A stretch of 64,000 bases of DNA from Flavobacteriales bacterium (GTDB lineage Bacteria; Bacteroidota; Bacteroidia; Flavobacteriales_F; PHOS-HE28): positions 1,001,964-1,065,963 of the forward strand of contig JAHCIA010000001.1 in the NCBI GenBank assembly GCA_026129465.1. Direction: 5' to 3'. Position numbers and translations under genes: made by a program. A model generated the notes under the pieces. That model was given only the letters and a program-made list of their open reading frames with translations. It was not told where the DNA came from and made no database searches. This document shows positions 42,140-50,746 of the stretch, piece by piece (position 1 is the first letter of the stretch; each line of letters begins with the position of its first letter).

Positions 42140-43150
42140 TCACTCGTGCTCCCTTCCGTAACCCTTCCGGTTCTCCAGCATCAGTTCCTGCTCGGCCTTG
42201 ATCACCCGCTTGAGGCTGTCGCTGACGGCCTTCTGCTCAAAGCGGTCCAGGTCCGGCTGGCCGGCCACCACCCAGGCGGTGTACCAGATATCGCCCAGAT
42301 TGAGGATGCTGGCGTTCATGCGCCGCTGCACCATGCCCTGCATGGCCGCCTCGTAGGCTTGGGCGAACTCGCGCGAATAGGTTCGGAAAGGGGTTCGCGA
42401 GGCACCGCGCTGCTCGAAGACGTACTTCTTGTCCTCCGGGTACTGGCGGCTCAGCTCCCGCTCGATGCCCAGGACGCTGTCCACCAGCATATGGCTGTCG
42501 TATACAGCGTCCCATGCGGCATCCAGCGGTGATTCGATGTAGCGGGCACGGCCCACCAAGTGGTCGTAGTCCTCGGCGCTCAACTCGGGAATGCGGCTCT
42601 CCCAGAAGGCGTGGATGCCGTGCTGGTTGGTCAGCTGCCCGTTGTAGTTCTCCGTGGTGTGCAGCGGCACATGGGCGTCAGCGACATAATGGCCCAGGTC
42701 GGTGGCGTTCTTCAGGATGGCGTCCACCTGACCGCGCTGGAAGGCCTTCACCAGACGATGGAACATCACTTCGATGTGCCAGGGCACAATGCCATATGCC
42801 TGCAGCGTGTCCTCACTGAACTTGCGCACGGCGTCCTCCCACTTGCGCGGCATCACCTCGAAGGGGTCCACGCCGTGCTTGCCGTAGTGGTCGATGTCGA
42901 TATAGTGCCTCGGGGCCTCTCCCTCCACGGCATAGCGGCGGCGGTCGGGCCCCACGCTCTCATCGCTGATGAAGTCGATGTGCCGCTTGAAGAAGGGGAA
43001 CATCTCCGGAGGCAGGGTGAAGCAGGCCATGCGGTTGATGCGCTTGTGGCCATAGAAGCCCCAGGCGTGGACCGGCTCGCTCACGGGCACGGGTTGCAGG
43101 GCGAGGATGGTCGCCAGCAGCACAAAGAGCAGGGCGGTCTTGCGGATCAT
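42140..43150 (-). CDS. Zinc-dependent phospholipase C / S1-P1 nuclease-like enzyme
   Basis: The 336-residue protein has a signal peptide whose predicted cleavage (VHA|WGFYGHKRIN) leaves Trp as residue 1 of the mature chain, as in S1/P1 nucleases and zinc phospholipase C where the N-terminal Trp binds zinc. Other ligand motifs are HYIDIDHYG, LGHYVADAHVPLHTTENYNG and NQHGIHAFWESRIPE. It should hydrolyse phosphodiesters outside the cytoplasm. Its start overlaps comB by ATGA (43147-43150). Confidence 0.85.
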   Translation of the reverse strand: MIRKTALLFVLLATILALQPVPVSEPVHAWGFYGHKRINRMACFTLPPEMFPFFKRHIDFISDESVGPDRRRYAVEGEAPRHYIDIDHYGKHGVDPFEVMPRKWEDAVRKFSEDTLQAYGIVPWHIEVMFHRLVKAFQRGQVDAILKNATDLGHYVADAHVPLHTTENYNGQLTNQHGIHAFWESRIPELSAEDYDHLVGRARYIESPLDAAWDAVYDSHMLVDSVLGIERELSRQYPEDKKYVFEQRGASRTPFRTYSREFAQAYEAAMQGMVQRRMNASILNLGDIWYTAWVVAGQPDLDRFEQKAVSDSLKRVIKAEQELMLENRKGYGREHE

Positions 43151-43911
43151 GGCACGGTGACGGTGGTCTCCATGCGCACCAGTTCGCCATCGCGCAGCAC
43201 CGGGATCACCGTGCTCTGGTCCGGGGTGAGGCAATACTTCACATCGCTCAGGAGCTTGAGCTGCTCGATGCGGCGGCGGCGCGGGGCGGCTTTGAGGATG
43301 CCCATGAAATTGTCGCGTGCCGCATGGAACATGTACTGGGCGGCGATGGAACTGTCCTCCTCCAGACCGAACTTGCCGCTGGCCAGCAGGCGGTCCATCA
43401 CGGCCCCGGCGTAAACGGAATCCTCCAGGTTGAACTTGTCGCGCCAGCCCGAGCAAAGCAGCAGCACGTTGCAGTCCTGCTTCACCAGCCAGTCGCTCAG
43501 CGCGGTGAGGTTGAGGAAGGAGCCCACCACCAGCATCTTGGCGTCCTTGGCCAAATTGATGGCCTTGGTGCCGTTGGTGGTGGTCATCACGATGGTCTTG
43601 CCGCGCAGGTCCTGCCCCACATAGGCCAGGGGCGAATTGCCGAACTGGAAGCCCTGCACCACTTCACCATTGCGCTCGGCGGCGGCGATGTAGCCTGGCC
43701 GGCCGAGGTATTGGGCGGCCTCCTCCACGGTGCTGACCGGTATGATGCGGTCCACACCGCTCTCGAAGGCGGCCACCATGGCGCTGGTGGCACGCAGCAC
43801 ATCGATCACCACCACCACGCCCATGTCCGCGGCGTAGTAGGGATACTGGTTCGGAATGAAGCAGACCTCCACCCGGTACTTGTAGTCGGTGCTGTTGCCA
43901 GTGGCTTCCAT
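43147..43911 (-). CDS. comB: ComB-type 2-phosphosulfolactate phosphatase
   Basis: The 254-residue protein has the ComB signature: VVVVIDVLRATSAMVAAFESG, YIAAAERNGEVVQGFQFGNSP, TTTNGTKAINLAKDA and LLCSGWRDKFNLEDSVYAGAV. ComB dephosphorylates 2-phosphosulfolactate to sulfolactate. No ComA is visible nearby, so in this lineage the enzyme may feed sulfonate metabolism or another phosphatase role. It is directly abutted by gcvT (0 nt gap) on the same strand. Confidence 0.88.
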   Translation of the reverse strand: MEATGNSTDYKYRVEVCFIPNQYPYYAADMGVVVVIDVLRATSAMVAAFESGVDRIIPVSTVEEAAQYLGRPGYIAAAERNGEVVQGFQFGNSPLAYVGQDLRGKTIVMTTTNGTKAINLAKDAKMLVVGSFLNLTALSDWLVKQDCNVLLLCSGWRDKFNLEDSVYAGAVMDRLLASGKFGLEEDSSIAAQYMFHAARDNFMGILKAAPRRRRIEQLKLLSDVKYCLTPDQSTVIPVLRDGELVRMETTVTVP

Positions 43912-45015
43912 TCAGGCGTTGCGATGGAAAGGTAGCTTCACCACGCGGCCTTTCAAGGCCTTGCCCCGCACTTCCACCCACAGGTCACTTCCCTCGGTGG
44001 CCATGGCCACAGGCACGTAGGCCAGGCCAATGGGCTTCTGCAGCGAGGGGCTCATGGTGCCAGAAGTGACCTTGCCCACCACCTTGCCTTCTGCGTCCAA
44101 CACGGGGTAGTCGTGGCGCGGGATGCCGCGGTCCAGCAACTCGAAGCCCACCAGCTTGCGCGAAACGCCCTGCTCTTTCTGGGCCTTCAGCCGGTCGCTG
44201 TCGATGAAGTCCTTGGTGAACTTGGTGATCCAGCCCAGCCCGGCCTCCAGGGGCGAAGTGGTGTCGTTGATGTCGTTGCCGTAGAGGCAGAAGCCCATCT
44301 CCAACCGCAGCGTGTCGCGCGCCGCCAGACCGCAAGGCTTGATCCCGTGGGGTGCACCGGCCGCCATCACCACATGCCAGGCCTTTTCCGCCAGGGGGTT
44401 GGGCACATAGACCTCGTAGCCGCCCGCGCCGGTGTATCCCGTGGTGCTGATCAGCACCAGGCCCACGCCCTTCATTTCAGCGTACATGGCGGTGTAGTAC
44501 GGCATGGCGCCGATATCCTCGGCGAAGAGGTCCTTGAGCGTGTCGGTGGCCTTGGGGCCCTGCACGGCCAGCAGGCTCATGCGGTCGCTGATGTCCTCCA
44601 GTTGCGCGTCGAAGGTGTTGTGCTTGTTGATCCAGGCCCAGTCCTTGGACATATTGCTGGCGTTCACCACCAGCACGTAGTGTGCGTCGTCGCCGTGGCG
44701 CATCCGGTATACCAGCAGGTCGTCCACGATGCCGCCCTGGCCATTGGGCAGGCAGCTGTACTGCACCTTGCCCTCGGTGAGCTTGCTGGCGTCGTTGCTC
44801 GTCACTTTCTGGATGAGGTCCAGCGCGCCGGGGCCCCGTACGAGGAATTCGCCCATGTGGCTCACATCGAACACGCCCACGCCATTGCGCACCGCATGGT
44901 GCTCGTCATTCACGCCGGTGTATTGCACGGGCATGAGGTAGCCGGCGAAGGGCACCAGCTTGGCGCCGAGTGCTTCGTGGATGTGCGTGAGGGCGGTCTT
45001 CTTCAATTCTTCCAT
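43912..45015 (-). CDS. gcvT: Glycine cleavage system T protein (aminomethyltransferase)
   Basis: The 367-residue protein matches GcvT along its length: [49 protein letters not shown] with the catalytic Asp, [15 protein letters not shown] and [21 protein letters not shown]. It transfers the methylene of glycine from the H-protein to tetrahydrofolate. Other gcv genes are not in the window. It leads the gcvT-comB-phospholipase unit. Confidence 0.96.
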   Translation of the reverse strand: MEELKKTALTHIHEALGAKLVPFAGYLMPVQYTGVNDEHHAVRNGVGVFDVSHMGEFLVRGPGALDLIQKVTSNDASKLTEGKVQYSCLPNGQGGIVDDLLVYRMRHGDDAHYVLVVNASNMSKDWAWINKHNTFDAQLEDISDRMSLLAVQGPKATDTLKDLFAEDIGAMPYYTAMYAEMKGVGLVLISTTGYTGAGGYEVYVPNPLAEKAWHVVMAAGAPHGIKPCGLAARDTLRLEMGFCLYGNDINDTTSPLEAGLGWITKFTKDFIDSDRLKAQKEQGVSRKLVGFELLDRGIPRHDYPVLDAEGKVVGKVTSGTMSPSLQKPIGLAYVPVAMATEGSDLWVEVRGKALKGRVVKLPFHRNA

Positions 45016-45035
45016 GGGGATGCGTGTGGCGGTGT

Positions 45036-46106
45036 TCAGGGGGTGAGTCGTTCCAGGAATCGGCCGCGCCAGGCTTGCAGCGACCAGCTTTCCTCCACGG
45101 TCCTGCGGGCTTCGGCGCCCAACCGGCGGCGAAGATCGGCATCCTGCACCAAGCGGCCGATGGACTCCAGCCAGTCCGCCTCGGTGCGGGCCAGCAGACC
45201 GTTGTGGCCGTGGCGGACGATGGTTCCGTTCACGCCCACATCGGCCAGCACCACGGCCTTGCCCACGGCCATGTATTGCAGGCCCTTGAAACCGCACTTG
45301 CCGCGGCTCCATTCATCATCCTGAAGGGGCATGATGCCGATGTGGATCGGTGCCAGGTCCTCGGCTTCGGTGCCGGGGTTCCAGCGCACATGCTCCACAG
45401 GCAGGCCGGGCAGTTCGGGGGCGATGTCGCTGATGACCCGGAAGCGGATGCGGTGGCCCCACTGGGCGTGAAGCTTTTGCAGCATGGGCAGGGCGGCCAC
45501 CAGGTGCGCGGTGCTGGTGCGGCTGCCCGTCCAGCCGATGGTCACCGGGTCCTCCTGCGGCGCGGGCAGTACCCGGTAGCGGTCGGTGTCGATCACCGTG
45601 GGGATGCGCGCCACGTCCGCGTTGATCGCCTGGCAATGCTCGGCGATGTGTTCGTTGCCGGCGATCACCCGATCGGCCAGGGCGATGATGCGGTCGGTCT
45701 TGGCCGGATCCTTCAACCAACTCAGCCGCTTGTTGCCGGGGCTCACGTCCATGAGCCAGATGGCATCGTCCAGATCGTAGACCAGCAGCCCGGCGCGGCG
45801 GCGGATCAGGCGCTCGAAGAAGATGCCGCGCGTCATGAAGGCCTCGCGGTGCAGAAGCACGGTATCGCCCTTGCGGATGCGCATCACATCGCGCCAACGC
45901 CGCAAGAAAGCCTTCACCAACAGGAAGCCCTTGGCGATGATGCGTCCGCGGCTGTACAGGATGCGGTCGTCCCATTCGTCCAGCAAGCGCGCGTAGAGCA
46001 CATCGTGGCCTTGTGCCGCCAGGTGTGGCATGTATTGTTCCAGCCGGTAGCGCTGGCTGGGCGAACGGCCGGTGCGGTGGGGCGCTATGATGTGGATGCG
46101 GGCCAT
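45036..46106 (-). CDS. Family 4 glycosyltransferase
   Basis: The 356-residue protein is a GT-B glycosyltransferase: PHRTGRSPSQRYRLEQYMPHL, LVYDLDDAIWL, IGWTGSRTSTAHLVAALPML and a C-domain with PLQDDEWSRGKCGFKGLQYMAVGKAVVL in place of the usual EX7E. It probably acts on a surface glycan. The preceding SAM methyltransferase (46110) starts 3 nt upstream on the same strand. Confidence 0.87.
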   Translation of the reverse strand: MARIHIIAPHRTGRSPSQRYRLEQYMPHLAAQGHDVLYARLLDEWDDRILYSRGRIIAKGFLLVKAFLRRWRDVMRIRKGDTVLLHREAFMTRGIFFERLIRRRAGLLVYDLDDAIWLMDVSPGNKRLSWLKDPAKTDRIIALADRVIAGNEHIAEHCQAINADVARIPTVIDTDRYRVLPAPQEDPVTIGWTGSRTSTAHLVAALPMLQKLHAQWGHRIRFRVISDIAPELPGLPVEHVRWNPGTEAEDLAPIHIGIMPLQDDEWSRGKCGFKGLQYMAVGKAVVLADVGVNGTIVRHGHNGLLARTEADWLESIGRLVQDADLRRRLGAEARRTVEESWSLQAWRGRFLERLTP

Positions 46107-46109
46107 GAC

Positions 46110-47033
46110 TCAGGCGGGCTTGCGGGCGGTGCCGTGCCAGTAGGGCGGCTGTGAACTGAAACGGACCTCGTCAAAGCCAGCGTCATGCAGCAGCGTGGTG
46201 ATCTCGGCCTGTGTGCTGCGCTGCTCATAGGCCGTGCCGAAGCGGTCAAGCGCATCGTTGCGCATGAGCCGGAAACTCTTGTTGTGGTAGTATGCCAGCG
46301 GCAGGCGGTGCCACCACGGAACGCCCAGCGCTTTCGCCAGTCGGGCGAGCAGCACCAGCGGCAGGTAGATGAGCACCGCCAGTACATCGCACAGCGGGCG
46401 CTTCATCGCCCCCGGCAGGCGGTGGATGGGCCAACGCAAGAGTTCACTGGCACGGTGCAACCAGCGATACAGGCGGCCGCGCTGCTCCATGGCGTAGTAG
46501 AGGTAGAAATAGAACCAGCCACCGGCACGCAGGGTGCGCAAGGTCTCGGCCAGCACACGCCGCGGGTCCCGCACGTGGTGCAGCACGCCGATGCACATGA
46601 TGATGTCGAAGCTCTCTTCCGCGAAAGGCAGTTCTTCCCCACGGGCATGGCTCCAACGCACCTTTGGCAGGTCGGCGTTGGCCTGCGCGGCATGGAACAC
46701 GGCCTCGCTGGGATCCACCGCATCGGCATGCGCCACGCGGTGGGCCAGGTAGCGTGTCCAGCGGCCACTGCCACAGCCCAGGTCCAGCAGGCGGGTGGTG
46801 GCGGGATCCAACTCCGCTGGCCACAGGTCGAAGAGTTCCTCCCCCGCCGTGCGCAGGTCGGTATCGCTGAAGCGGCTGAACTTGGCCCACTCCTCGCCGA
46901 AGGAGCGGATGGTGGCGTCATCGGCTCCGCCCTCCATCCCGAATACGTGCACCCGGTCCTCGATACACAGCGGGGCGCGGCTGAACGATGTTGAAAGGGC
47001 CATTTGGAAAAGGCGGGGAAGGTACGAGGGCAT
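46110..47033 (-). CDS. Class I SAM-dependent methyltransferase
   Basis: The 307-residue protein has the SAM motif LLDLGCGSGRWTRYLAHR, motif II VDPSEAVFHAAQAN, DIIMCIGVLHHVRDP and GGWFYFYLYYAMEQRGRLYR. Related proteins methylate sugars or lipid-linked glycans in capsule clusters. A start at 47003 would also be possible. It is divergent from the PglF/CapD gene. Confidence 0.85.
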   Translation of the reverse strand: MPSYLPRLFQMALSTSFSRAPLCIEDRVHVFGMEGGADDATIRSFGEEWAKFSRFSDTDLRTAGEELFDLWPAELDPATTRLLDLGCGSGRWTRYLAHRVAHADAVDPSEAVFHAAQANADLPKVRWSHARGEELPFAEESFDIIMCIGVLHHVRDPRRVLAETLRTLRAGGWFYFYLYYAMEQRGRLYRWLHRASELLRWPIHRLPGAMKRPLCDVLAVLIYLPLVLLARLAKALGVPWWHRLPLAYYHNKSFRLMRNDALDRFGTAYEQRSTQAEITTLLHDAGFDEVRFSSQPPYWHGTARKPA

Positions 47034-47076
47034 GTCGAGGAGGTGACCGGGTCCCCCCCCACTCCCTCCCCCCTTC

Positions 47077-47084
47077 TACCTTCG
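47077..47084 (+). promoter_or_regulatory. -7 box (TACCTTCG) for the PglF/CapD-type gene
   Basis: TACCTTCG lies 5 nt before the ATG at 47090. It is preceded by a C-tract (47053-47060) that may be slippage-prone. Confidence 0.45.
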
Positions 47085-47089
47085 CCGTC

Positions 47090-48976
47090 ATGGCCTCCCG
47101 CCGCTTCCCCCGCTGGGGCATTTTGGTGATCGATCTGGTGCAGTGCCTCATCGCGCTGGCGGCGGCCTATCTGCTGCGCTTCAATTTCCAGGTGCCGCCA
47201 CACGAGGTGGACCTGCTGTTGCCCGTGCTGCCGCTCTTCCTGGCCATCCGCCTGGGATCCTTTCTGCTGGCGGGCACGCATCGCGGTATGGTGCGCCACA
47301 CCAACACCGACGATGCCCGCGTGATATTCCTCACCGTGCTGGGCGGCTCCCTCGCTTTCGGTATCGCCAGCCTGGTGCGCTTCCACTTCATCGACGGGCT
47401 CTACTTCCTGCCCCGCGCGGTGATCGTGATCGACTTCCTGGCCACGGCCATGCTGCTGATCGGCTCGCGCATCGCTTTCAAGCTGCGCCACCTGCGCGAG
47501 CGCGGCGCCGGCAAGGAACAGGTGCGCGTGATCATCCACGGCGCGGGTGAAGCGGGCTTGATCGTGAAACGCACGCTGGAACGCGAGGGCAGCGCCCGCT
47601 ACACGGTGGCGGCCTTCGTGGACGACGACCCGGCCAAGGCGGGCAAGCGGCTGGAAGGCGTGGCGGTGTACCACACCAAGCGGTTGGCTGACCTGCTTCG
47701 CGGGCGGGCGGTGGACCAGGTGATCATCGCCATCGCCGATCCCGACCCCGAGCATCGGCGCCATGTGGTGGACAGATGCATGGAGGCGCGCGTGAAGGTG
47801 CTGACCATACCGCCCGTACGCAGTTGGATCGGCGGTCAACTCAGCGCCGGGCAGATCCAGGCGGTGCGTATCGAGGACCTGCTGGGCCGTCCGGTGATCG
47901 AGCTGGACCAACAGGCCGTGCGCGCCATGCTGGCCGGCCAACGTGTGCTTGTGACGGGCGCGGCGGGCAGCATCGGCGCCGAACTCGCACGGCAGTTGCA
48001 TCGATCCGGCGCTGCTGAACTGACGCTGGTGGACATCGCCGAATCGGGCCTGTACGACCTGGAGATGGAATTGCGCGGACAGCCGGGCGCCATGCTGCAT
48101 GTGCGCGTGGGCGACGTGCGCGACGAGGCCCGCATGGAGCGCCTGATGCGCGAACACCGGCCACAGGTGATCTTCCACGCCGCCGCCTACAAACATGTGC
48201 CGTTGATGGAGGCCCACCCCGCCGAGGCCGTAAGCACCAACGTGGGCGGCACCCGCGTGATGGCCCGCCTGGCCTGTGCGCATGGCGTGGGCAAGTTCAT
48301 GCTCATCAGCACCGACAAGGCAGTGAACCCCACGAGCGTGATGGGCGCCAGCAAGCGCGTGGCGGAGTTGCTGGTGCACGCCATGCCCGAAGGATGCGCC
48401 ACGTCCTTCATCACCACCCGCTTCGGCAATGTGCTGGGCAGCAGCGGATCGGTGATCCCCCTGTTCCGGCGCCAGATCGAGCAGGGCGGCCCGGTGACGG
48501 TGACTCACCCCGAAGTGGACCGCTTCTTCATGACCATCCCCGAAGCCTGCCGCCTGGTGCTGGAGGCGGCCGCCATGGGGCGCGGCGGTGAGATCTACGT
48601 GTTCGACATGGGGCAGCCGGTGCGCATCGCCGACCTGGCCGAGAAGATGATCCGTCTCAGCGGTCTCGAGCCAGGCAGCGACATCGCCATCACCTATACC
48701 GGTCTGCGCCCTGGTGAGAAACTCTTCGAGGAACTGCTGGCCACCGCCGAGAATACCCTGCCCACCCACCATCCGAGGATCCTCATCGGCAAGGCACTGC
48801 CTCCCGACCCACAGCGATTGCCTGCGGAAGTGGAGGAACTTCTCACCGCCGCACGCGAAGGCCGCACGGATGAACTGCCCCGTCTGCTGAAGCGTTCGGT
48901 ACCGGAGTACACTGGCGCCACCACGCCTGTCGATAGCTTTGAAGCCCCGCCGCAAGAAGGCGCAACACGCATATGA
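47090..48976 (+). CDS. PglF/CapD-type membrane nucleotide-sugar 4,6-dehydratase
   Basis: The 628-residue protein has four N-terminal helices (residues about 8-125), a first nucleotide-binding domain (VIIHGAGEAGLIVKRTLER), and an SDR domain with VTGAAGSIGAEL (288-299), HAAAYKHVPLMEA, TDKAVNPTSVMGASKR and FGNVLGSSGSVIPLF. Such enzymes convert UDP-GlcNAc to the 4-keto-6-deoxy sugar, the first step to bacillosamine or FucNAc-type residues. In the window a DegT aminotransferase and a PglC-like transferase (54-56 kb) could act after it. Confidence 0.92.
   Translation: MASRRFPRWGILVIDLVQCLIALAAAYLLRFNFQVPPHEVDLLLPVLPLFLAIRLGSFLLAGTHRGMVRHTNTDDARVIFLTVLGGSLAFGIASLVRFHFIDGLYFLPRAVIVIDFLATAMLLIGSRIAFKLRHLRERGAGKEQVRVIIHGAGEAGLIVKRTLEREGSARYTVAAFVDDDPAKAGKRLEGVAVYHTKRLADLLRGRAVDQVIIAIADPDPEHRRHVVDRCMEARVKVLTIPPVRSWIGGQLSAGQIQAVRIEDLLGRPVIELDQQAVRAMLAGQRVLVTGAAGSIGAELARQLHRSGAAELTLVDIAESGLYDLEMELRGQPGAMLHVRVGDVRDEARMERLMREHRPQVIFHAAAYKHVPLMEAHPAEAVSTNVGGTRVMARLACAHGVGKFMLISTDKAVNPTSVMGASKRVAELLVHAMPEGCATSFITTRFGNVLGSSGSVIPLFRRQIEQGGPVTVTHPEVDRFFMTIPEACRLVLEAAAMGRGGEIYVFDMGQPVRIADLAEKMIRLSGLEPGSDIAITYTGLRPGEKLFEELLATAENTLPTHHPRILIGKALPPDPQRLPAEVEELLTAAREGRTDELPRLLKRSVPEYTGATTPVDSFEAPPQEGATRI
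48934..48941 (+). promoter_or_regulatory. -7 box (TAGCTTTG) inside the dehydratase gene
   Basis: TAGCTTTG exactly matches TAnnTTTG and lies 31 nt before the ATG at 48973, within the end of the preceding gene. It could give the small downstream gene its own transcript. Confidence 0.45.
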
Positions 48977-49380
48977 CCAAGGACAAGAACCTGGAGATCG
49001 TCCGCTTGCAGAAGGAGATCGGCGACTACATCGGCATGGGCCAGGACAGCCTGGTCTTCAATTTCGAGGTGGCCGGCAAGGGCAAGGGCGTGAAGCTTTA
49101 CCTGATCACCGTGAACCCGCGCCACAACCAGAGCTTCCTTTTTGAAAGCACCGAAGGCAGCGACCGCCTGGACGCCCTGCGCCACATGCTGGATTATGTG
49201 CGCAACTACAAGGAGCGCACGAGCAGCTACACCATCCAGTGGAGCGCACGCGGTGAGAACAACCTGCAGACCTCCTACTTCCGCGCGAAGAATGTCCTCG
49301 AAGCCCTGGACAAGCTCTTCTACGATCGCGACCCGAACAGCATCACGGTGTTCAGTGTGATGTTGAACCCGATCACGTGA
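48973..49380 (+). CDS. Conserved Flavobacteriales hypothetical protein
   Basis: The 135-residue protein (EIVRLQKEIGDYIGMGQDSLV ... KLYLITVNPRHNQSFLFEST ... YTIQWSARGENNLQTSYFRA ... LYDRDPNSITVFSVMLNPIT-like end) looks strongly conserved and soluble, with alternating beta and alpha segments. I do not recognise a domain. Its start overlaps the dehydratase stop (ATGA) and a promoter box lies at 48934. The gap that follows holds word repeats only. Confidence 0.75.
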   Translation: MTKDKNLEIVRLQKEIGDYIGMGQDSLVFNFEVAGKGKGVKLYLITVNPRHNQSFLFESTEGSDRLDALRHMLDYVRNYKERTSSYTIQWSARGENNLQTSYFRAKNVLEALDKLFYDRDPNSITVFSVMLNPIT

Positions 49381-49388
49381 ACCAGGGC

Positions 49389-49427
49389 AGTTGGAGGTTG
49401 ATTGGCGGAGAGGTTGGAGGTCGCGGA
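49389..49427. repeat. GTTGGAGGTTG word repeat in intergenic gap
   Basis: The 126-bp gap 49381-49506 contains GTTGGAGGTTGATTGG and GAGAGGTTGGAGG, then a second low-complexity stretch at 49470-49505 (ACTGGAAACTTGAGCATTGA type). The gap holds no gene. The same words recur at 6845, 20685, 50718 and 54752. Confidence 0.6.
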
Positions 49428-49506
49428 TCGGGCGATGCGCGTGAAGCATCTTCCCATGCGATGCGGAGCATGGAACATGGCATACTGGAAACTTGAGCAT
49501 TGACCC

Positions 49507-49917
49507 TTGACCACATCTGTTCCCATCCAGATACGCTTCAACGACGTGGACATGGCGCGGCACGTGCACAATGCCGTGTACCTGCACTGGTTCGAGCTGG
49601 CACGGATGGAATTCCTGAAGCGCTTCATCCCGCAGGATCACGACTGGAGCAAGCAGGGCTTGATACTGGCCCGCAACGAGGTGGACCACCGCATGCCCGT
49701 GCGGCTGCATGACACGGTTGAAGCGGAGGCCTGGTGCGGCACCGTGGGCGGCAAGAGCTTCGACCTGCTGTACCGCATACACCGCGTCGGCGGCGACAAG
49801 CCGGGCATATGCGCCGAAGGACGTAGCGTAATGGTGTGCTTCGACTATCACACCCAACGGACCATCCCCATCCCCGGCAGCTGGCGTGAAGCGCTGGAAC
49901 AAAGCATGAAAGCATGA
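49507..49917 (+). CDS. Acyl-CoA thioesterase, 4HBT/hotdog family (TTG start)
   Basis: The 136-residue hotdog protein has IQIRFNDVDMARHVHNAVYLHWFELARMEFL with the catalytic Asp of the 4HBT type, and GLILARNEVDHRMPVRLHDTVEAEAW. It hydrolyses acyl-CoA thioesters. The only codon at the expected start is TTG at 49507; the first in-frame ATG lies past the catalytic residue. It overlaps the DUF4197 gene by ATGA. Confidence 0.88.
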   Translation: MTTSVPIQIRFNDVDMARHVHNAVYLHWFELARMEFLKRFIPQDHDWSKQGLILARNEVDHRMPVRLHDTVEAEAWCGTVGGKSFDLLYRIHRVGGDKPGICAEGRSVMVCFDYHTQRTIPIPGSWREALEQSMKA

Positions 49918-50636
49918 ATCACCCGCACCGCACCATCCCGCCTATCCTGCTAACGGCCCTGTTGGCCTTGAACAGTTGCGACCCCAAGGACCTGCAGACC
50001 ATCCTCGGCAGCGGTCCCACCCTGAGCAACGATGAAGTGGTCGCCGGCCTGAAGGAGGCCCTGCGCACGGGCACCGAACGCAGCGTTGAACGCGCTGGTG
50101 TCACCGACGGCTTCTGGCAGAACGCCTTGATCCGCGTGGCCTTCCCGCCGGACGCCATCGCCATGCGCAACACCCTGATGGACCTTGGCATCAAGAAGCC
50201 CGTGGAGGACTTCGAGCGCACGCTGAACCGCGCCGCGGAAGGTGCCGCGAAACAGGCCGTTCCGGTCTTCGTCGATGCCATCACCGGCATGAGCATCCAG
50301 GACGGCTTCTCCATCCTGCGCGGCGGGGAGAACGCCGCCACCGAGTTCCTGCGTGCCCGCACCAGCGAGACGCTACGTGCCCGCTTCAGGCCCGAAGTGG
50401 AAAAAGCCACCAGCAGCGTGGCGCTCACCAGCTACTGGCAGCCCCTGGCGAGCGCGTACAACACCGCCACCATCCTCACCGGCGGCAAGGCCGTGGAACC
50501 CGACCTCGACGCCTATGTCACCGAGCGCGCCATGGACGGCCTCTTCACCCTGCTGGCCGAAGAGGAGAAGAAGATCCGCGTGGATCCCCTGGCGCGCACC
50601 ACGGCGCTGTTGCAAAAGGTGTTCGCGGCGCAATAG
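49914..50636 (+). CDS. DUF4197 lipoprotein
   Basis: The 240-residue protein has a lipoprotein-type signal (ILLTALLALNSC, Cys at residue 22) followed by the DUF4197 domain (EVVAGLKEALRTGTERSVERAG ... VFVDAITGMSIQDGFSILRG ... SYWQPLASAYN). The family is helical, periplasmic and of unknown function. Confidence 0.88.
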   Translation: MNHPHRTIPPILLTALLALNSCDPKDLQTILGSGPTLSNDEVVAGLKEALRTGTERSVERAGVTDGFWQNALIRVAFPPDAIAMRNTLMDLGIKKPVEDFERTLNRAAEGAAKQAVPVFVDAITGMSIQDGFSILRGGENAATEFLRARTSETLRARFRPEVEKATSSVALTSYWQPLASAYNTATILTGGKAVEPDLDAYVTERAMDGLFTLLAEEEKKIRVDPLARTTALLQKVFAAQ

Positions 50637-50746
50637 GCCGTTGGATGTCGTGGGTTGGCCCCGATGGGACGATCCTCGACCTTTGGCCGGAACTCCGCCC
50701 CCATCTGCGACTTGCCAGCTCCAATCTCCAACCTGCCCTTCAGCAT

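Noticed and set aside
46403..48955. 850-codon minus-strand frame opposite the dehydratase
   Set aside because: It is antisense to a clear SDR enzyme, has no recognisable domain and overlaps the real methyltransferase in another frame.
48973..49380. DUF3276/PUR-domain protein
   Set aside because: The length is similar but the PUR strand pattern is not present.
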